A stretch of DNA of 64,000 nucleotides from contig JAYKAV010000900.1 of the NCBI GenBank assembly GCA_035582835.1, forward strand, positions 1,010,069 to 1,074,068, given 5' to 3'. Under the pieces are notes generated by a model, which was not told where the DNA came from, ran no database searches, and was given only the letters and a program-made list of their open reading frames with translations. Positions 1 to 13,599 of this stretch are shown here, in pieces. Numbering within the stretch: the first letter of the stretch is position 1; every line of letters begins with the position of its first letter. Source of the stretch: Phoebastria nigripes (lineage: Eukaryota > Chordata > Aves > Procellariiformes > Diomedeidae). A program made the position numbers and the translations under genes.

Positions 1-1576
1 TTTTTTTTTTTTTCATATTAAAGCTATGTTTACCATTAGTTACACTATTGAGTGTAGCTCTGTTCTGCACAAAGCTACTGCTTCAACACCACCACCACTG
101 AGTCATGTTATTCCACAGCTGGGACTGCTTTGCTCCTTCCTAAAGGTAAGTAGTGTTACAAGGGAGCTTGATTTACGGATCTTGAGTAAACTATATTGGT
201 GGTTAAATACATCTTCCCTAACTGATTTAACATCAAGATGGTCCACTGGGCTTCATGTTTGTCTTATTGTGACTGAGGGTTGGGGGTTTTTTATGTGTGT
301 GTTTTTATTTACAGGAGTGCTTTGCTACTCCATTATCGATAAGGGCCCCAAATCTGTGTAGCAGTTGCTGTTCCAGAGTATACTGCATAAATCAGTTAGG
401 GTAGATGCGTGAGGTCACAGGAGCTACAAGGTCAGCAAGAGACTAGCAGCAGAACCCAAAACTCTTACATCCTACTCCGATGCCTTACCCATTTGATGTT
501 GCTGCCCTCCATGTGACTTCTACACACAATGTACAAATGAGAGGTATGACCTTGTGTAGAATAAGAATCTAAAAAAAACCCCCGAAGTTAGCTCTTTTTT
601 TCACTTAATGCATGTGGAACAAAGAAGACAGTGCTGAAAAAACCCTTGTGTTCAAAAATTGGCACATTTGCTTGCCAGTGACGTGTGGCGAATGGCTGAA
701 CAAAGATGCAAGCCTTTCTGGTGCTGCTTTTACTGACGTCCTCACGTTTCTCTCTCGAAAAAGCTGACTTACAACACCAGGTGTCACTATAACAAAGTGA
801 AAAAGTTGGCTTGGAAGTTGGCTTCACACTGCGTGGTGATAGTGGCTTTAAAAACCACCAGCAATCTCAGGGCTCCAGGCTGGGTGTCTTGAAAATGCTT
901 CATACCTCGGAGCTGGCTGGCCAGCTTTTATCTCACAGGGGTGCAACTCTCCCTGATGTGTGCAGTGAGCTGCGACGTGGGTGATCTGCATTTCCAGCAA
1001 GCTGCTCAGGAGAGGAGCTGGGATCAAGGGCGGACACCTGAGCTGGGAATTCTGCTTTTGCTTTGGAGTCTGCTTTTAGGAAAAGCTTAAAAGGCCACGC
1101 TTCCCAGCCTGGCCTCCGCACCTGCAGCTGCAATACCACAAGTAGGCAAATACTGAATTTTCAAAAGTCAGTGCTTACGCGCTCATTCAGTACTCTGGCC
1201 CCCTTCATGTGAATTAAAAAAACCCAACACTGCACAAACCACATATCAATCACACCAAAGAAAGGATTACACATTGATATATTAAGCTCAGCTTGTGAAT
1301 TTCCTCAGAAGTCTTGGAAAACTGGTGTAGAGTGGTTGAGAGAGAAAGAAGCCTGACAATGAAAAATTTTGCCACCAAATGACATTTCACCCAGAACACT
1401 TTTTTCAGCAGCAGCTTCTCAGGAGCACCTCTGAGATGCTAGTTGACAGGGCCTCAAAGTAGGTGTGTGTCAGGGCCAACAAAATTTTTACTCTTCAGTT
1501 AGCTGAGAACAAGAGCAGATGAAAAAGAGTTTGGCTTCCTGTGTTGAATTCCACCTCAATAAGCACCTGCTCATTT
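1..1576. other. Intergenic sequence, no gene seen
   Basis: Opens with 13 T. The rest is unique-looking sequence with only short chance open frames on both strands. No repeat family or RNA gene was recognised. Confidence 0.6.
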
Positions 1577-2150
1577 AGAGTGGTGGGCCAACCTTGGCTA
1601 ACAGCCGAATGCCCACACAGCCGCTCACTTGCTCCCCTATCCTGCGGCATGGGAGAAAGTAGATGGAAGGCAAGGAGGCTTGTGGATCGAGATAATGGCA
1701 GCTTGATAGAGACAGCAAAAGCCGCGCATGCAAGCAAAGCAAAAAGAGGAATTCACTTACCACCTCCCGTGGGCAGGCAGATGTTTAGCCATTCCCTGGA
1801 GAGCAGGGCTTTGTCATGTGTAACAGTTACTTGAGAAGACAAACACCATCAAACATCGCCCCTTCCTTCTCCTTTCCCTCAGGTTTTATTGCTGAGCACA
1901 ACGTCATATGGCATGGGGTATCCCTTTGGCCAATTCGGGTCGGCTGTCCCGGCTGTGTCCCCTCCCCTTGGCCTACTTCTTGGTGGGGGGCAGAGTGTGA
2001 AAGAGAGGGAGCCTTGACTCTGTGCGAGCACTGTCCAGTGACAGCCAAAACACGGGTGTGCTGTCAACACTGTTTTGGTCACAAATGCAAAGCTCAGCAC
2101 CATACGGGCTGCTGTGGAGAAAGTCAACCCCATCCCAGCCAGACCCAGTG
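1577..2150 (-). mobile_element. Diverged ERVL-type solo LTR
   Basis: Read on the minus strand, this has the same order of landmarks as the better-kept LTR at 11272-11813. These are the CACACAGCCGCTC end block, a central block around GTCATATGGCATGGGGTATC, and a terminal CATCCCAGCCAGACC block. It is more diverged, with degraded TATA and poly(A) motifs and no clear duplication of target bases, so it is the oldest of the three copies. It holds no viral genes, and open frames inside it are chance. The ends are approximate. Confidence 0.75.
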
Positions 2151-5100
2151 TATTTACATACTGAGTTTGCTTTCTGAATTGTCTCAGTGTTACAGCAATC
2201 TCAGGTCTGAGTGCCAAAAATATAAATTATTGTAAAATTGTCAATACAGACCTTTCTAGGCACAGATTGAACAAATTTGTAAGAAAATTTATGAGCATAC
2301 ACATGGGGATCCGTATGCATCAATCTGATTAAATGTTTGCCTCTCACTAAAAGTTAGTTGCTGTATTCACTAAGGAGTAAAATGCATGATAAGCAACTCT
2401 TTTCTTGAAAGAAAGATCTGAACCTATATTTAAAAAAAAAAATCAATGTCTTGTTCATTAATTAGGTATTTGAAGACTCTGGAAAAAAATACCTATATGG
2501 TGCTGGATGTTTAGGATTTGGATATTTGGAATCAAAGAAAGAGTGACATTTGAGTTTGTGGAGAGCAGGCGGTTTGTCTTTTCCTCTTCTGGAGGTTCCT
2601 GGATCACTTCACTTCATGGATGTTTGTGTTCTGGAGAAGTTTGAATATGAGGGTGGTCATGAGCAGGACAAGTTACAATCATAAGTGCTTGGGAATAGAA
2701 ATCCGGAAACTACTTATTGGCCACTGCTGAAAACAGAGCTCCTTTTTTATTCCTTTCACAATTCATTTCATATTCTGATTGGTGATCTCTGGCAGTTAGC
2801 CATGTGCATAAGAGCATTCAGATCCACACCAGCATGTTGTTTTAATTAGTATCAAAGGTCTGTATAGTACTTCATAGAGCAGTACCGCATAAGATTTTTG
2901 TTCTGGAAGTACTGAGGGGTTTTCTGAGAATTATGGAATTGTTCATTTATCTTGGGTCAAATCCAGACTGTATAAAAATCAATGGGAGTTTTGCTACTAT
3001 ATCTAATGGTCTCTGGAGCTGGCATTTTTAAATTTGTACTGTGCTAATGGTGATTTTGACTATGAAGCCTTATGCAGTTGTAGACACTTAGAACAAAACT
3101 TGCTTCTACTGAGAAGACCTCATGGGCATGTGGAGTCTCACTATAATGTGATGATTCACAAGGGTATTTGCTCACAAATGGTAACAACCTTGTTTATCTA
3201 AACTGGTCAAACAGAAACTACTTTGAAAAGCTGTTATATCAGTATATATTTATGATGTGAAGTTTTCTTGGCGGAAAGCCTATTGTTCCAGAGGAGGTCT
3301 CAACTCTGAAATGAGGTAGATTTGGGGGTAAAACTCTTTCCAACCCAACAAACTGATGTAACTCCTGTTCATCCTTGAAGCGAATTCTCTGACCTAAATC
3401 TTGGGAAAGTTGAGCTGAAGGACCCATCTTCCAATGGTGTAAGACTTGTGGGCAGGGACGGGTTAGAAAAGACAGCTACCAGCCATGTTTCTGTTTTTCT
3501 AGCCCTTTCTCAGGGAGTGGCAGCATGAAAGATTTCTAACAGGGTGGACATCCCTCCTGTTGCTGACCAGACTTCCCCACACCGCCATGTGCTATCCAAT
3601 GGCCATGATCTACCCAACTTTACATTGTCACAACAATCCCTAGGTCCCCTGTTAGGACACTCTCAATGAACAGAGGCTTGACTATTTTTTTGCCTTTGAG
3701 GGTATTTTGTGCTCTGAAAGCAAAATAGATGAAATTTAACAGCATCAGTTAAATCTTCCCTAAATTCCCCAATAATTTTTTGTTGTGATCTTAAACGATT
3801 TCTATGGTAACAGCAGAACAGTATTTCTATATTTAAAACATCACACTGGGGGCGGGCATCAGTGCTCTTCTCTGTCGAAAGGTAATTGCAGTTGAACCAT
3901 TATAGGTAAAGTCTAAGACTGATACATTTTTTATTGTTTGACTTTGTAGGGGAGATATAGCAGACAAAAAGTTCATTTTTGTTCACAATGTAGCTCATGA
4001 ATCACTTGCCTTGACTGCAGTAAATGCGGTGACTGGATTAGCTACACCAGCGATGTTCAGCTCTCAAGAACTCTTCCTTTACATAATGGAAATCATAAAA
4101 GTGTCAAAATCAAATGTCTGATCACAATCATAACTGATGATGTCACCATGTTTGTACCATGAATTACGATGCAAGGATTTATAATTAAAGAGCAAATCAA
4201 AAGCATGAAATGAAAATGCACATGAAAGCTATAGCTTTCACAATGTGGTTCTGATTTAGTGCTAGTATTAATACCAAATGTACAAATAAAATTATTAATA
4301 TTAAAATGATGTAAAATTAATATTTGTTAATCACAGAATAAATCTAATAGTGTCTTATCAAATATTCTAAGTAGGCATATTCCTAGTGCTTTTTAAAATG
4401 GATAAGGCAGTGGCTAGGTCTCTATTAAATATTGAAAGCAGATTTTTTTTCAAGGAATATTTGAAGTTGATCCACAGTGCTGCTTCTGTTGCAAATGGCA
4501 CTGCACAGGCCATCACGTAAGTAAACTGTATGTGGAATGAAATATCGTTACCTTAAGTGGATGAAGATGGAGCAAGTCGTGTTTGGTAAAGAGGTGTAAC
4601 ATAACTTTTTAGGAATTGGATGTAACATAGGAAAATAATTTCTCTCTGCAAGTTCTTGCCGATTTACATAAAATAACATGTAACAGGAGGACTTCTGCTT
4701 ACCAAATGACAGACATTTGTATTGGTCATTTGCTGAATTTTTATCTAATAAAAGATAATATATCTCTCTACAGACCTGGACTTACATCTTTAGCCTTGCA
4801 TCATTTTGTGCAGCCAGACCCTGCCTATTGCTGATGTGGTCTAGCATTAAATCACTTGTTTAACATAGTTGATCAGAAAGAAAATTGTAAAAGAAAACTG
4901 TGTTCTCCTCTCTAGATTGTTTCTTAGTTAAGTAAGAAAATATATAGCAAAGTGACAACGTTGTTTAGTAATAAGTGCCACATTTATAATGGCAAGGTAC
5001 CCAAATGGCATGTTAATAGGCTGGTGATGAAACTACAATATGGAGTTATTGCTGCTTGCGTGAGTTGGTTGAAACTTTCAGTGAAGATTTAATTTCTAGA

Positions 5101-8100
5101 TAGGTATTTCCCAGATAAGTAAGCAGCTATTGAAGAATTGGAGTTGAAGAATTTCCTAAGTTCAAGCAGAATAAAGGTGGAAGAAAAATCCTCTCCCAGA
5201 ACTACCAGCTCTTTTCCTTCCTAATTAGGAGTGAGTTGATGAGAATTTGAGCAAGTGGACAAGAAGAGAGAAAGAAAGTCCTTCCTTTGGCTGGTAGATA
5301 GAAATACATAAACAGAAATACTGTTTTCATTAATATTCTCTTAATCATAATTTTCAGACACTAACTTCCTTACTAGCAATTTTTTTCCTGATACGGAAGA
5401 CAGCTACAAGAACAAACACGTCAATGCAGAAGGCCTAGAAAACGTTCCATGCACCACAAACAACTTGCTTTAAAAGCCTAAATAGTCCTCTTGGCCTTGT
5501 GCAGACAATCAACTGGAGTCTAATTTCACCTTCTGAAAAAAATCAAATCTATTTTTGTGCCACCTTAAAAAAAAAAAGCCTTGACTTGGTCGGTTCATTC
5601 TTTTACTCCTGTTATCAGTTCCTCTCTTTTATGATTGCTGTTTGCAGAGTGCAGGAACACTCTGATTAATGCCTGTGGTGTTTCACATCTAACACAGGCC
5701 CATTCCTTTGAACAGTTTTACTGAAGTGGGGCCAACCCAGAAAGCAGTATCATTTCAGTGGGGCAGGCCAGTTTCAAGAAATAAATTATATGTTCCTTCC
5801 CTGTTTCTGGTTTAGAAGTAAGTAACCATGGTGACTGCAAAAGCTTACCTTCTGCACAGACTCTGAGATTGTCATCTCTCACAGCTTTACTCCCTCCTTA
5901 ACCTCACAAAAAGAATTACCTTGCCAAAATAACTCCACTGCTCCATAATGTGATGCTAATAGCAAAGCTTCTTATAATTCATCCTCACTTCAAACTGCAG
6001 TCATTATATCATGCAGCAAATTATCTCTAATCTCCTATCTACATGGCAATTCTGATGGCAAACTGGAGAAAAGCTGACCAAACAAGTCCAAAAGACGTTC
6101 TCCACATGCAAGATAAGACTTTCAAAAGCACGCATATGACTGGGGAGCCCAGGGTGTGCTGGCTTCTCGACACGTGAAGCTCACTGGTGCACCCATTCGA
6201 GCTGTCCAGCTCACTTCTGAAGCATGGGCTTGGCCGGTGCTCAGCTCTCACCCGACCCAAGAAGTGTCTCCAGGATCACCAGTGTGCTGGGAAGTCCATC
6301 TTGGGAAGGGCAGGAGAGGCGATGCCCAGAGGGAGGCAGAATGGGGACAGGTGGTAGCAGGAGCTCCTCGCCCCCCAGCCCGGTTGAGCCATAGCGCTCC
6401 CACCACCCCCAACCACTCCCAGCAGCCGCTCCCCAGCAAGTGGCACCAGCTCACTTCTTTTGGAGATGCATACTGGGTTTTCTTGTCCAGTGAGGAATCA
6501 TGCCTAACACTGACAATTAATCCCCCAAAAGTTGTTTTTCTGTACTTCTGATCTTCACAGTATGTAAGTCAGCGTGGACTGTGCATGTTCACTCCGCGAA
6601 AGATCACAGACTGATCTCCACATCTTTTGCCCCATTATAAAACTATGAAGAGTGGGATATCTCATCTATAAATGACCTTTATTACCTTTAATATGTATGT
6701 CCATAAATGGTCCTTACAATAAAGGGATGTCTGCTAGTGAAATGCTCTGTTTACAGGAAGTGCACTCAGATATATCACTTCATGTGGCTCTGTCTGACGA
6801 AATTGGAGCAACTGTTCTACCTGGTTAGCTGGTCTAGGATCATTATGATGGCTGAGGTCAGCTGATGGGAAAGTATCTTCCTTTTTTCTTCCTTGCTTCT
6901 CTGAATTGCATACCTCTTGGAAGTGTAAAAAAGGACTTTTGCATAAAATTGCTTTTATACTCAACACCAAACATACTCTTATTTTTTCAGTTGCAACTGG
7001 CTAATCTGAAAATCTCTCTTATCTTAAAAAGCCTTGTCAAAAAGAAAAAAACTGAATTATAAAGATAGCCATGACACCGTTTTCCAAAATCATTTTGCAA
7101 AGAAGCCTCCAGGTCTTTAACAACCTTTGTCATACAATTATTCTGAAAGATAAGAAAAAAACCTTGAGAAGGAGATTAGAACAGAGGTCCCATAGTGATT
7201 TTGTTGTATATCTATACAACATATTTCTTCAAGCAGTTTCAGTACAGCCTTTTTTAAAAAGGACAAAAATTCACTTGACTATACTTCATTGAGCAAAGTC
7301 TCAGCCAAGGAGGGAGCTTGCATTTTAAATATCTGCTGGACTGTAATTGCAAAATGGAAATTGAGGCTGCCTGTTGCTGTACTCCAGATTTGATTTTAAA
7401 ACTGAAACAGTTCGTCTCCGTAGGGCTGTGACAGGATTAACACCAGAGGTGGACAGAGTGCCATATTACTGCATTTTGGTGGAGGATGAGAAACAGGGGA
7501 AGGGTGCTGCTAGCTACAAGATCTTTTCCTGAAGGAGCAGTAAACCCCACACAATGCTTACAGAATTACAGGGATTATCTGGACTGTTGATAAAAGTGGT
7601 ATTTTGTTGTTCTAAGTAACAGGAACACAATAAATTATCCTTCCTTCTTTGTTGGCCAATGTAAATTGAATTTTGTAGCAGTGGAAGAAAGGATGGTGGG
7701 GAGGTCAGTGTGGTTTTGGGGGCCCAAGGAGGCTTTTGGGGTCCAGTCAGGATAAAGAAGGAGAAGGCTTCTCCTCGCTTCCCCATGTGCGTTGTGAACA
7801 CAGTGCTGNTTTTGGGTGGCAGGCATCAGAAGTGGGTCAGGCTAGGTGACCACCTCCCCTTGCCTATGCCCAAAACTGGTGTGGAGTAAAACTGGAGATG
7901 CATGAGCTGGGATAACAATAAGGGATATAAACTGAGATCTCATTCTTTTGGGAGTATGCCAAACCCCACCAGCCCCAAGCTGAGGATAATCTCTCCAAAT
8001 ACTTGCTGCTGCCTGATGGTTCACTTCTTGACTTCAGGTAAGCCTTCCCCTGAAGCACCTGTCACTGAGCTTTAACAGAACTTAAGTTACCAGGTGAGGG

Positions 8101-10396
8101 AGGTCATCTGTCTGAAAAGCCAATTCCTTGTTTTGGTTTATACTGCAAACTGCTTTGGAGATGACGTTGTTTTACTCCTTGCAATTCACAAATTTAATGT
8201 AACAAATGACATAGATGCCATTTAGTGTTTCTGTTGTACGCTACCTGTCAAAAGACACCTAAACAAATTCCTGTAATTTAAAAAAATGTTAAAGTGCTTA
8301 ACATTTTAAATCCGCTAGCCTGTAGGTGTTCCAGTCCTTTTGTGTGGAAAACGAATATGTGTTTGACTGAAGTCTTCCTGTTCCATTTAAACAAAGCTGA
8401 AGTCATTTTTGAGAAGTGTAATAACACCTTTTTCTGAGTGGAAACTTAATTTTTTTACCACACACTCTGAGCTACAAAGAAGAAAATTAATATTAATTTT
8501 TTTTTTTTTTTTTAAATTACACCAGTCTTTGAATTAATGAGGGTATTTTTTCTCTGCTAAACATGCATGGCTGGTTAATGAGAAGAGACTTAAAGGGATA
8601 AGTCACAGAAAAAAGATGTGAACACAGAAAACGTGTGCTAGATTCTGAGTACACTCTTCATGTTTCTGTTCCACCTAATGTTTTGTCAAACTCTTCTGAA
8701 TTTAGGGTGTGGGAGATTTCGGAGGGAGGTGTTTGGTGAGAGGGAGGGCTTTTATTCTTTCTCATTCTGTGGAAGCTCTTGACCATCAAATAAGCTCCAA
8801 ATTAGACAGAGCCGTATTTTTTCTGAGGTTGGATCTGGACTTGTTTGAAATTCTTTTAAGTCACAGCCTTACTTCAGCCAAAACCTACGCATGGCTTAAC
8901 ATGCCTTATTAATGAAATGAAAATGCTACCCTCTCTTATAGCATCAAGAGCTGTTAGTGACTTTGTTCAGTTTGCCTTGCAGCCACACATGTCAAAAGAC
9001 TGATTGATGCAGGGCAAGAAGTTACAGATTTGGTAAGGTTTGTTTGTTTGGTATAGTTGCATAAAAACAGTAGAACTAAGGCAATGATATCCAGTGTGCA
9101 ACTATTAGAAGCAATTAGATAATGGCAACCTAAGAGGTAACACCCTTCTGGCAAACCAATAACACATGTCTGGAAAAGCCACAATGGACTGTTTTTGATC
9201 TACAAAAGGAGGAAATAATTCTTTTGAGCCATCTTTACTTCTCTTTTCTTTCATCAAACAGGTCTTGAGCCTGGCCATCCTTGCCTCAGAGACCTAAAGC
9301 CAGCCAAGACTGTGAACATCAGAGCCAGAAAAGGAGCATCAGACATGTGGTACAGTATACGTAAGGCCTGACTAATATATTTGATTAATGATTGATTTTT
9401 AGCTGCTAACAGATTGCTTAGTCATTGAACATAAATAAAAGCATGTTGGAAGTTTTGAAGTTTGCCTGCTCCCATCACAGCAATCCACAGACACCTAATA
9501 ATAACAGTTGCAACACCACCAAAATACAAATTACACAACAGGTGGTTAATGGCTATATCAGCCTGTCGTTTATGTCCCCACATAAAGAATGCTTTATATG
9601 CTTTATACACCAGGGACCGAAGATAAACATTACTGCAGGGAATATCTGAGGAACTAACCTTCCTCCCACAAATGAAGTCTCTTACAACTCATTTTAGCTG
9701 TCCTTACATATTTATTTTCCAGTGTTATGCACGCTAATATTCAAATCCTTTACAGAACTAACAGAATAGAAACACTATCATGATTACCATGGTTACATTG
9801 TTATTACAATTTAACCTTGCAGATGGCTTTCAAAAATGCTGGTATCAGAAGTGCTGGTAATCAGTCCAATTGGTCTAACTGTAGCTTTTTCTGAGTAATA
9901 AGACTGTACCTACAACTCAGCCTTGTACAGCAAACCTTCTGATTTATTAGGACTAACTTTCTCTGACTGTGCTTCCAAAAACTGGAAAAATTACCTTATG
10001 ACTGGCTGGAGGCTGCTGATGTGTGGTGGCTCATCACNCTGGCCCCTGTCGGGGACCTCACATTGGACCCCATCACCACCATCAAAGCGCAGCCTTCCGC
10101 AAAGACCCCAGGCCCTGCTGCACTCCTGATGCAACCAGCGCTGTGTCCCTCTGAGATGTCTCCCTGGGAGGTGGTGCAGCATTATGCTCAAAATCTTGTT
10201 TATGGGAAAGAGGAATCATATCTTATATACAAGTAAAGCCAGAAATTTCTTGTTAGGATGATGGAAATCTTAAAAGTCTAATTCAAGACTCTAGTCATCT
10301 AGATCTAATTATTACAGAAAATTAAAGAATAATATTGCAGTTGAATTACTTCTGTATGGAAAAGTCTCAGTAATAATAAAATTAAAATTGAAAGAA
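2151..10396. other. Intergenic sequence, no gene seen
   Basis: About 8.2 kb, mostly AT-rich. GC-richer patches at about 6150-6450 and 10000-10190 give short open frames without recognisable domains. One T run lies at about 8497-8513. Unresolved bases are at 7809 and 10038. No convincing exon was found on either strand. Confidence 0.6.
2950..3000. repeat. Possible ancient amniote dispersed-repeat fragment
   Basis: The stretch around AAAATCAATGGGAGTTTTGC resembles a motif found in many old dispersed repeats of birds, turtles and crocodilians. The fragment is too short to assign to a family. Confidence 0.3.
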
Positions 10397-10982
10397 TGTG
10401 CTGGTTTTGGCTGGGATAGAGTTAATTTTCTTTATAGAAGCTAGTACGGAGTTATGTTTTGGATTTGTGCTGGAAACAGTGCTAATACAGGGATGTTTTT
10501 GTTACCGCTGAGCAGTGCTTACACAGAGTCAAGGCCTTTTCTGCTTCTCACCCCACCCCACCAGCAAGTAGGCTGGGGGTGCACAAGAAGCTGGGAGGGG
10601 ACACAGCTGGGACAGCTGACCCCAACTGACCAATATTCCATACCATATGATGTCATGCTCAGCATATAAAGCTGGGGGAAGAAGAAGGAAGGNGCAGACA
10701 TTTGGAATGATGGCGTTTGTCTTCCCAAGTAACCGTTACGCGTGATGGAGCCCTGCTTTCCTGGAGCTGGCTGAACACCTGCCTGCTGATGGGAAGCAGT
10801 GAATGAATTCCTTGTTTTGCTTTGCTTGCGTGCGCAGCTTTTGCTTTCCCTATTAAACTGTCTTTATCTCAACGCAGGAGTTTTCTCACTTTTACCCTTC
10901 TGATTCTCTCTCCCATCCCACCAGGGCGAGTGAGTGAGCGGCTGTGTGGATCTTAGTTGCTGCGTGGGGTTAAACCACAACA
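10397..10982 (+). mobile_element. ERVL-type solo LTR, plus orientation
   Basis: Starts TGTGCTGGTTTTGGCTGGGA and ends in AAACCACAACA, giving TG...CA termini. Inside it carries TATAAA at 10665-10670 and ATTAAA at 10852-10857, the promoter and polyadenylation parts of an LTR. The flanking pentamers (aagaa and aacac) match only partly. No internal retroviral genes adjoin it, so it is a solo LTR left by recombination. One unresolved base is at 10693. Confidence 0.85.
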
Positions 10983-11271
10983 AACACACACATTCTGTAG
11001 TTTCTATCCCCTTTTTCCTGGTGTTATGCTCACCTTTCCATTGCTCCCCTGCATCTTAAAGTCAACAGCTTTGAACTCCTAGAGAGGACAATACCAGAAG
11101 TTGTCAGCCCCCCTGAGTCCTTTGGGAGGAAAATGTTCATGTTACTGGTTTCTTCTTTCTGTCCCCACAATCCACTTGAGATCACTTGTATACATTTTTT
11201 AACATGCTGTTTTTTACATCTTCCTCTTTCTTCAGCGGTCTGCAGCGCCATGCTACATCCAAATTTACTAC

Positions 11272-11813
11272 TGTTGTGGTTTAACCCGGCAGGCAGCCAA
11301 ACACCACACAGCCGCTCGCTCACTCCCCCCTCCCCTCAGTGGGATGGAGGAGAGAATCGGAAAAAAAAAGGTAAAATTTGTGGATTGAGATAAAGACAGT
11401 TTAATAAAACAGAAAAGGAAGGGAAAATAATGATGATGATGATGATGATGATGATAATAATAATAATAATAGTATATACAAAATGAGTGATGCACAATGC
11501 AATTGCTCACCATCCACCAACTGATACCCAAGCAGTGATCCCTACTTCCTGGACCACACCTCCTATTTATATATTGAGCATGACATCATATGGTATGGAA
11601 TACCCCGTTGGCCAGTTGGGCTAGCTGTCCCGGCTATACTCCCTCCCAGCTTCTTGTGCACCTGGCAGAGCATGGGAAGCTGAAAAGTCCTTGACTAGCA
11701 GACTACTTAGCAACAACTAAAAATATCAGTGTGTTATCAACATTCTTTTCATACTAAATCCAAAACACAGCACTAGGAAGAAAATTAACTCTGTCCCAGC
11801 CGAAACCAGGACA
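11272..11813 (-). mobile_element. ERVL-type solo LTR with perfect 5-bp target duplication
   Basis: On the plus strand it runs from TGTTGTGGTTTAACCCGG to CGAAACCAGGACA and is flanked on both sides by ACTAC (11267-11271 and 11814-11818). A 5-bp duplication is typical of class III (ERVL-like) elements. On its own strand it has TATATAAATAG and ATTAAA motifs. An ATG/AAT microsatellite lies inside it. No internal viral region is present. Confidence 0.9.
11429..11472. repeat. (GAT)n/(AAT)n compound microsatellite within an LTR
   Basis: About eight to nine GAT units followed by about six AAT units, contained in the minus-strand LTR at 11272-11813. It probably expanded after insertion, because the related plus LTR lacks it. 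Confidence 0.9.
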
Positions 11814-13599
11814 ACTACATATGGTGCCTTCTATATATGTTAGTTGCCATTTATTTGTTCTCTTTGTTATCTCTAAAACCAGTTCTGGCCAGCTCTGGGC
11901 CTGCATTTCTTGAACTGATCACAGGAGAGTTGTTTGTAGCCACAGGGTCTCTCTCTAGTGCCAAACCTGTGCCCCATCTCTTATCACCCCATGCCTGTAC
12001 TCCTCTGCGCCATATTGTGCGTCTCTGCTTCTTGACGCCTCTGCTGTTGCACCAGACTTGGGTTATTCTGCACTGTATCGTTATGTCAGAGGTGTAAATA
12101 TCCCATTCTGCATAGAATAACTGCTCGTTACTACTATCTGTATAAAAATATGGTTATACTACACACAAGTAAAACAGATTGATCATCAGCACCTGCTCAG
12201 TTAGAGAAATTGCTTTCACAGCTAAGCCAAATAAAACAAAGCTGCAGGCCAAAAAAAGTTCAGATAGCACAANTCTGACAAGCCTCAGCCCCGAAGCCTT
12301 GCAAACTCAGTACAAAGCATAAGGCCTGTAACTAGCAGTGGCAATAGTGTGTTGCAGGGCTACATGGTGTGACAACTCTGCAACCCTGTTAGCTGCTCTG
12401 AGCCACTGTGGAAAGACCCCACTTCTGCCATCTCTACCCTAAACAAGCCAAATGCCAATGCTGTAAGAGCATTCTCACTCCTAACTCTGGAATTGGAAAA
12501 AACTGACCTTTTGCTTTGTCTCCAAGAAGCAGGAGTAGTATATGTCTATCTGAACATGCCATGTCTGGATCAAGGAAGAGAAACAGAATTTGAGATGATG
12601 GGATGAATGGATGGATGGATGGATGGATGATGGATGGATGGATCTTCGGCACGTATGGCTTCATGATTACAAGTATAAAACACGCATTGTGAATGGCCAT
12701 ACAGCACTGTCCCTTTAAAAAAACCCACAACCAAACAAAACCAAAAACCAAAATCCAAAATGTATATTTGACCTGTGCAAAATTTTCAGTGTGATTCCCA
12801 ATTAAGTTTATATAAAGCTCACGAGGTAAGAGAGTTTGCCTGTTTTACCTTAAGTCACACTCAGTAAAGAAACATTCTAGGAAAACACCCCTTTTCACAT
12901 CACTGTCTTTTTCAACTACTATAAGTCTAGTGAACTCCATGTGATGGACAACTCCTATCATGTACATATAAATGAACAAATAAAAATACCAAGTGGCTCA
13001 ATGATTATGTTTTACGTTTGTATGTTCAGCAATAAAGTAGAAAATGCAACCCTCTTTTGTGTTAAAATAAAATGAGGGAGAATAATGTCAGAAATGTCAA
13101 GCTGACGAATTATGTGTATTCAACGTGTCTTATTCAGTTCTGGGAAATTAGCATTACCTAAGAAACTGCTATATCACTTCAAACCCTGCAGAAAGTGTGA
13201 AGCACAGATTTATGTCCTAGACAAACTTAGCCAAGATAATAATAGGAAATTAGTTGGTTGGTTGTTTCACAGAAAGTTCTTGCTGGAGGACAAATGCTTG
13301 CACATATATTTTCCAGCTTGAGTTTAGGTAGTGATTATGCTTAATGCTCTGCATAGCTGTTCCCCTTTCTCATGCTTGTCATTGAAAATTGGAGTGATTT
13401 TATAGGAAAAATGAACAAACAAAAAATAATTCTCTAGAAACAGAGTGTGTTCTTTCCTTCCAGGAACTTCACAGCTAAGTGTTTTGAGGATGGCATTCTT
13501 TTGGAGTTACAATCGCTGGTCCAGCCTTTAAAAAGGGCTCAAACACATGTCTAACATGAATAGCACATTTTTTCCATATAAAGGAAGGTGAGCACCAGA
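11814..13599. other. Intergenic sequence with microsatellite
   Basis: Apart from the GGAT microsatellite and a following A-rich tract, nothing recognisable. One unresolved base is at 12273. Confidence 0.6.
12593..12643. repeat. (GGAT)n microsatellite
   Basis: Repeated GGAT/GATG units with one interruption near 12629. A simple A-rich tract with ACCAAA units follows at about 12717-12760. Confidence 0.9.

Noticed and set aside
1816..2235. A 139-codon frame rich in Cys and His
   Set aside because: It lies almost wholly within the diverged LTR at 1577-2150 and does not correspond to a zinc-finger spacing.
3239..3427. Minus-strand 62-codon frame as a possible exon of an upstream neighbour gene
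   Set aside because: No recognisable family and no supporting exons nearby; too short to support alone.
10397..11813. A complete provirus bounded by the two LTRs
   Set aside because: The LTRs are in opposite orientation, only 289 bases separate them, and the minus copy has its own perfect target duplication. They are two separate solo LTRs.
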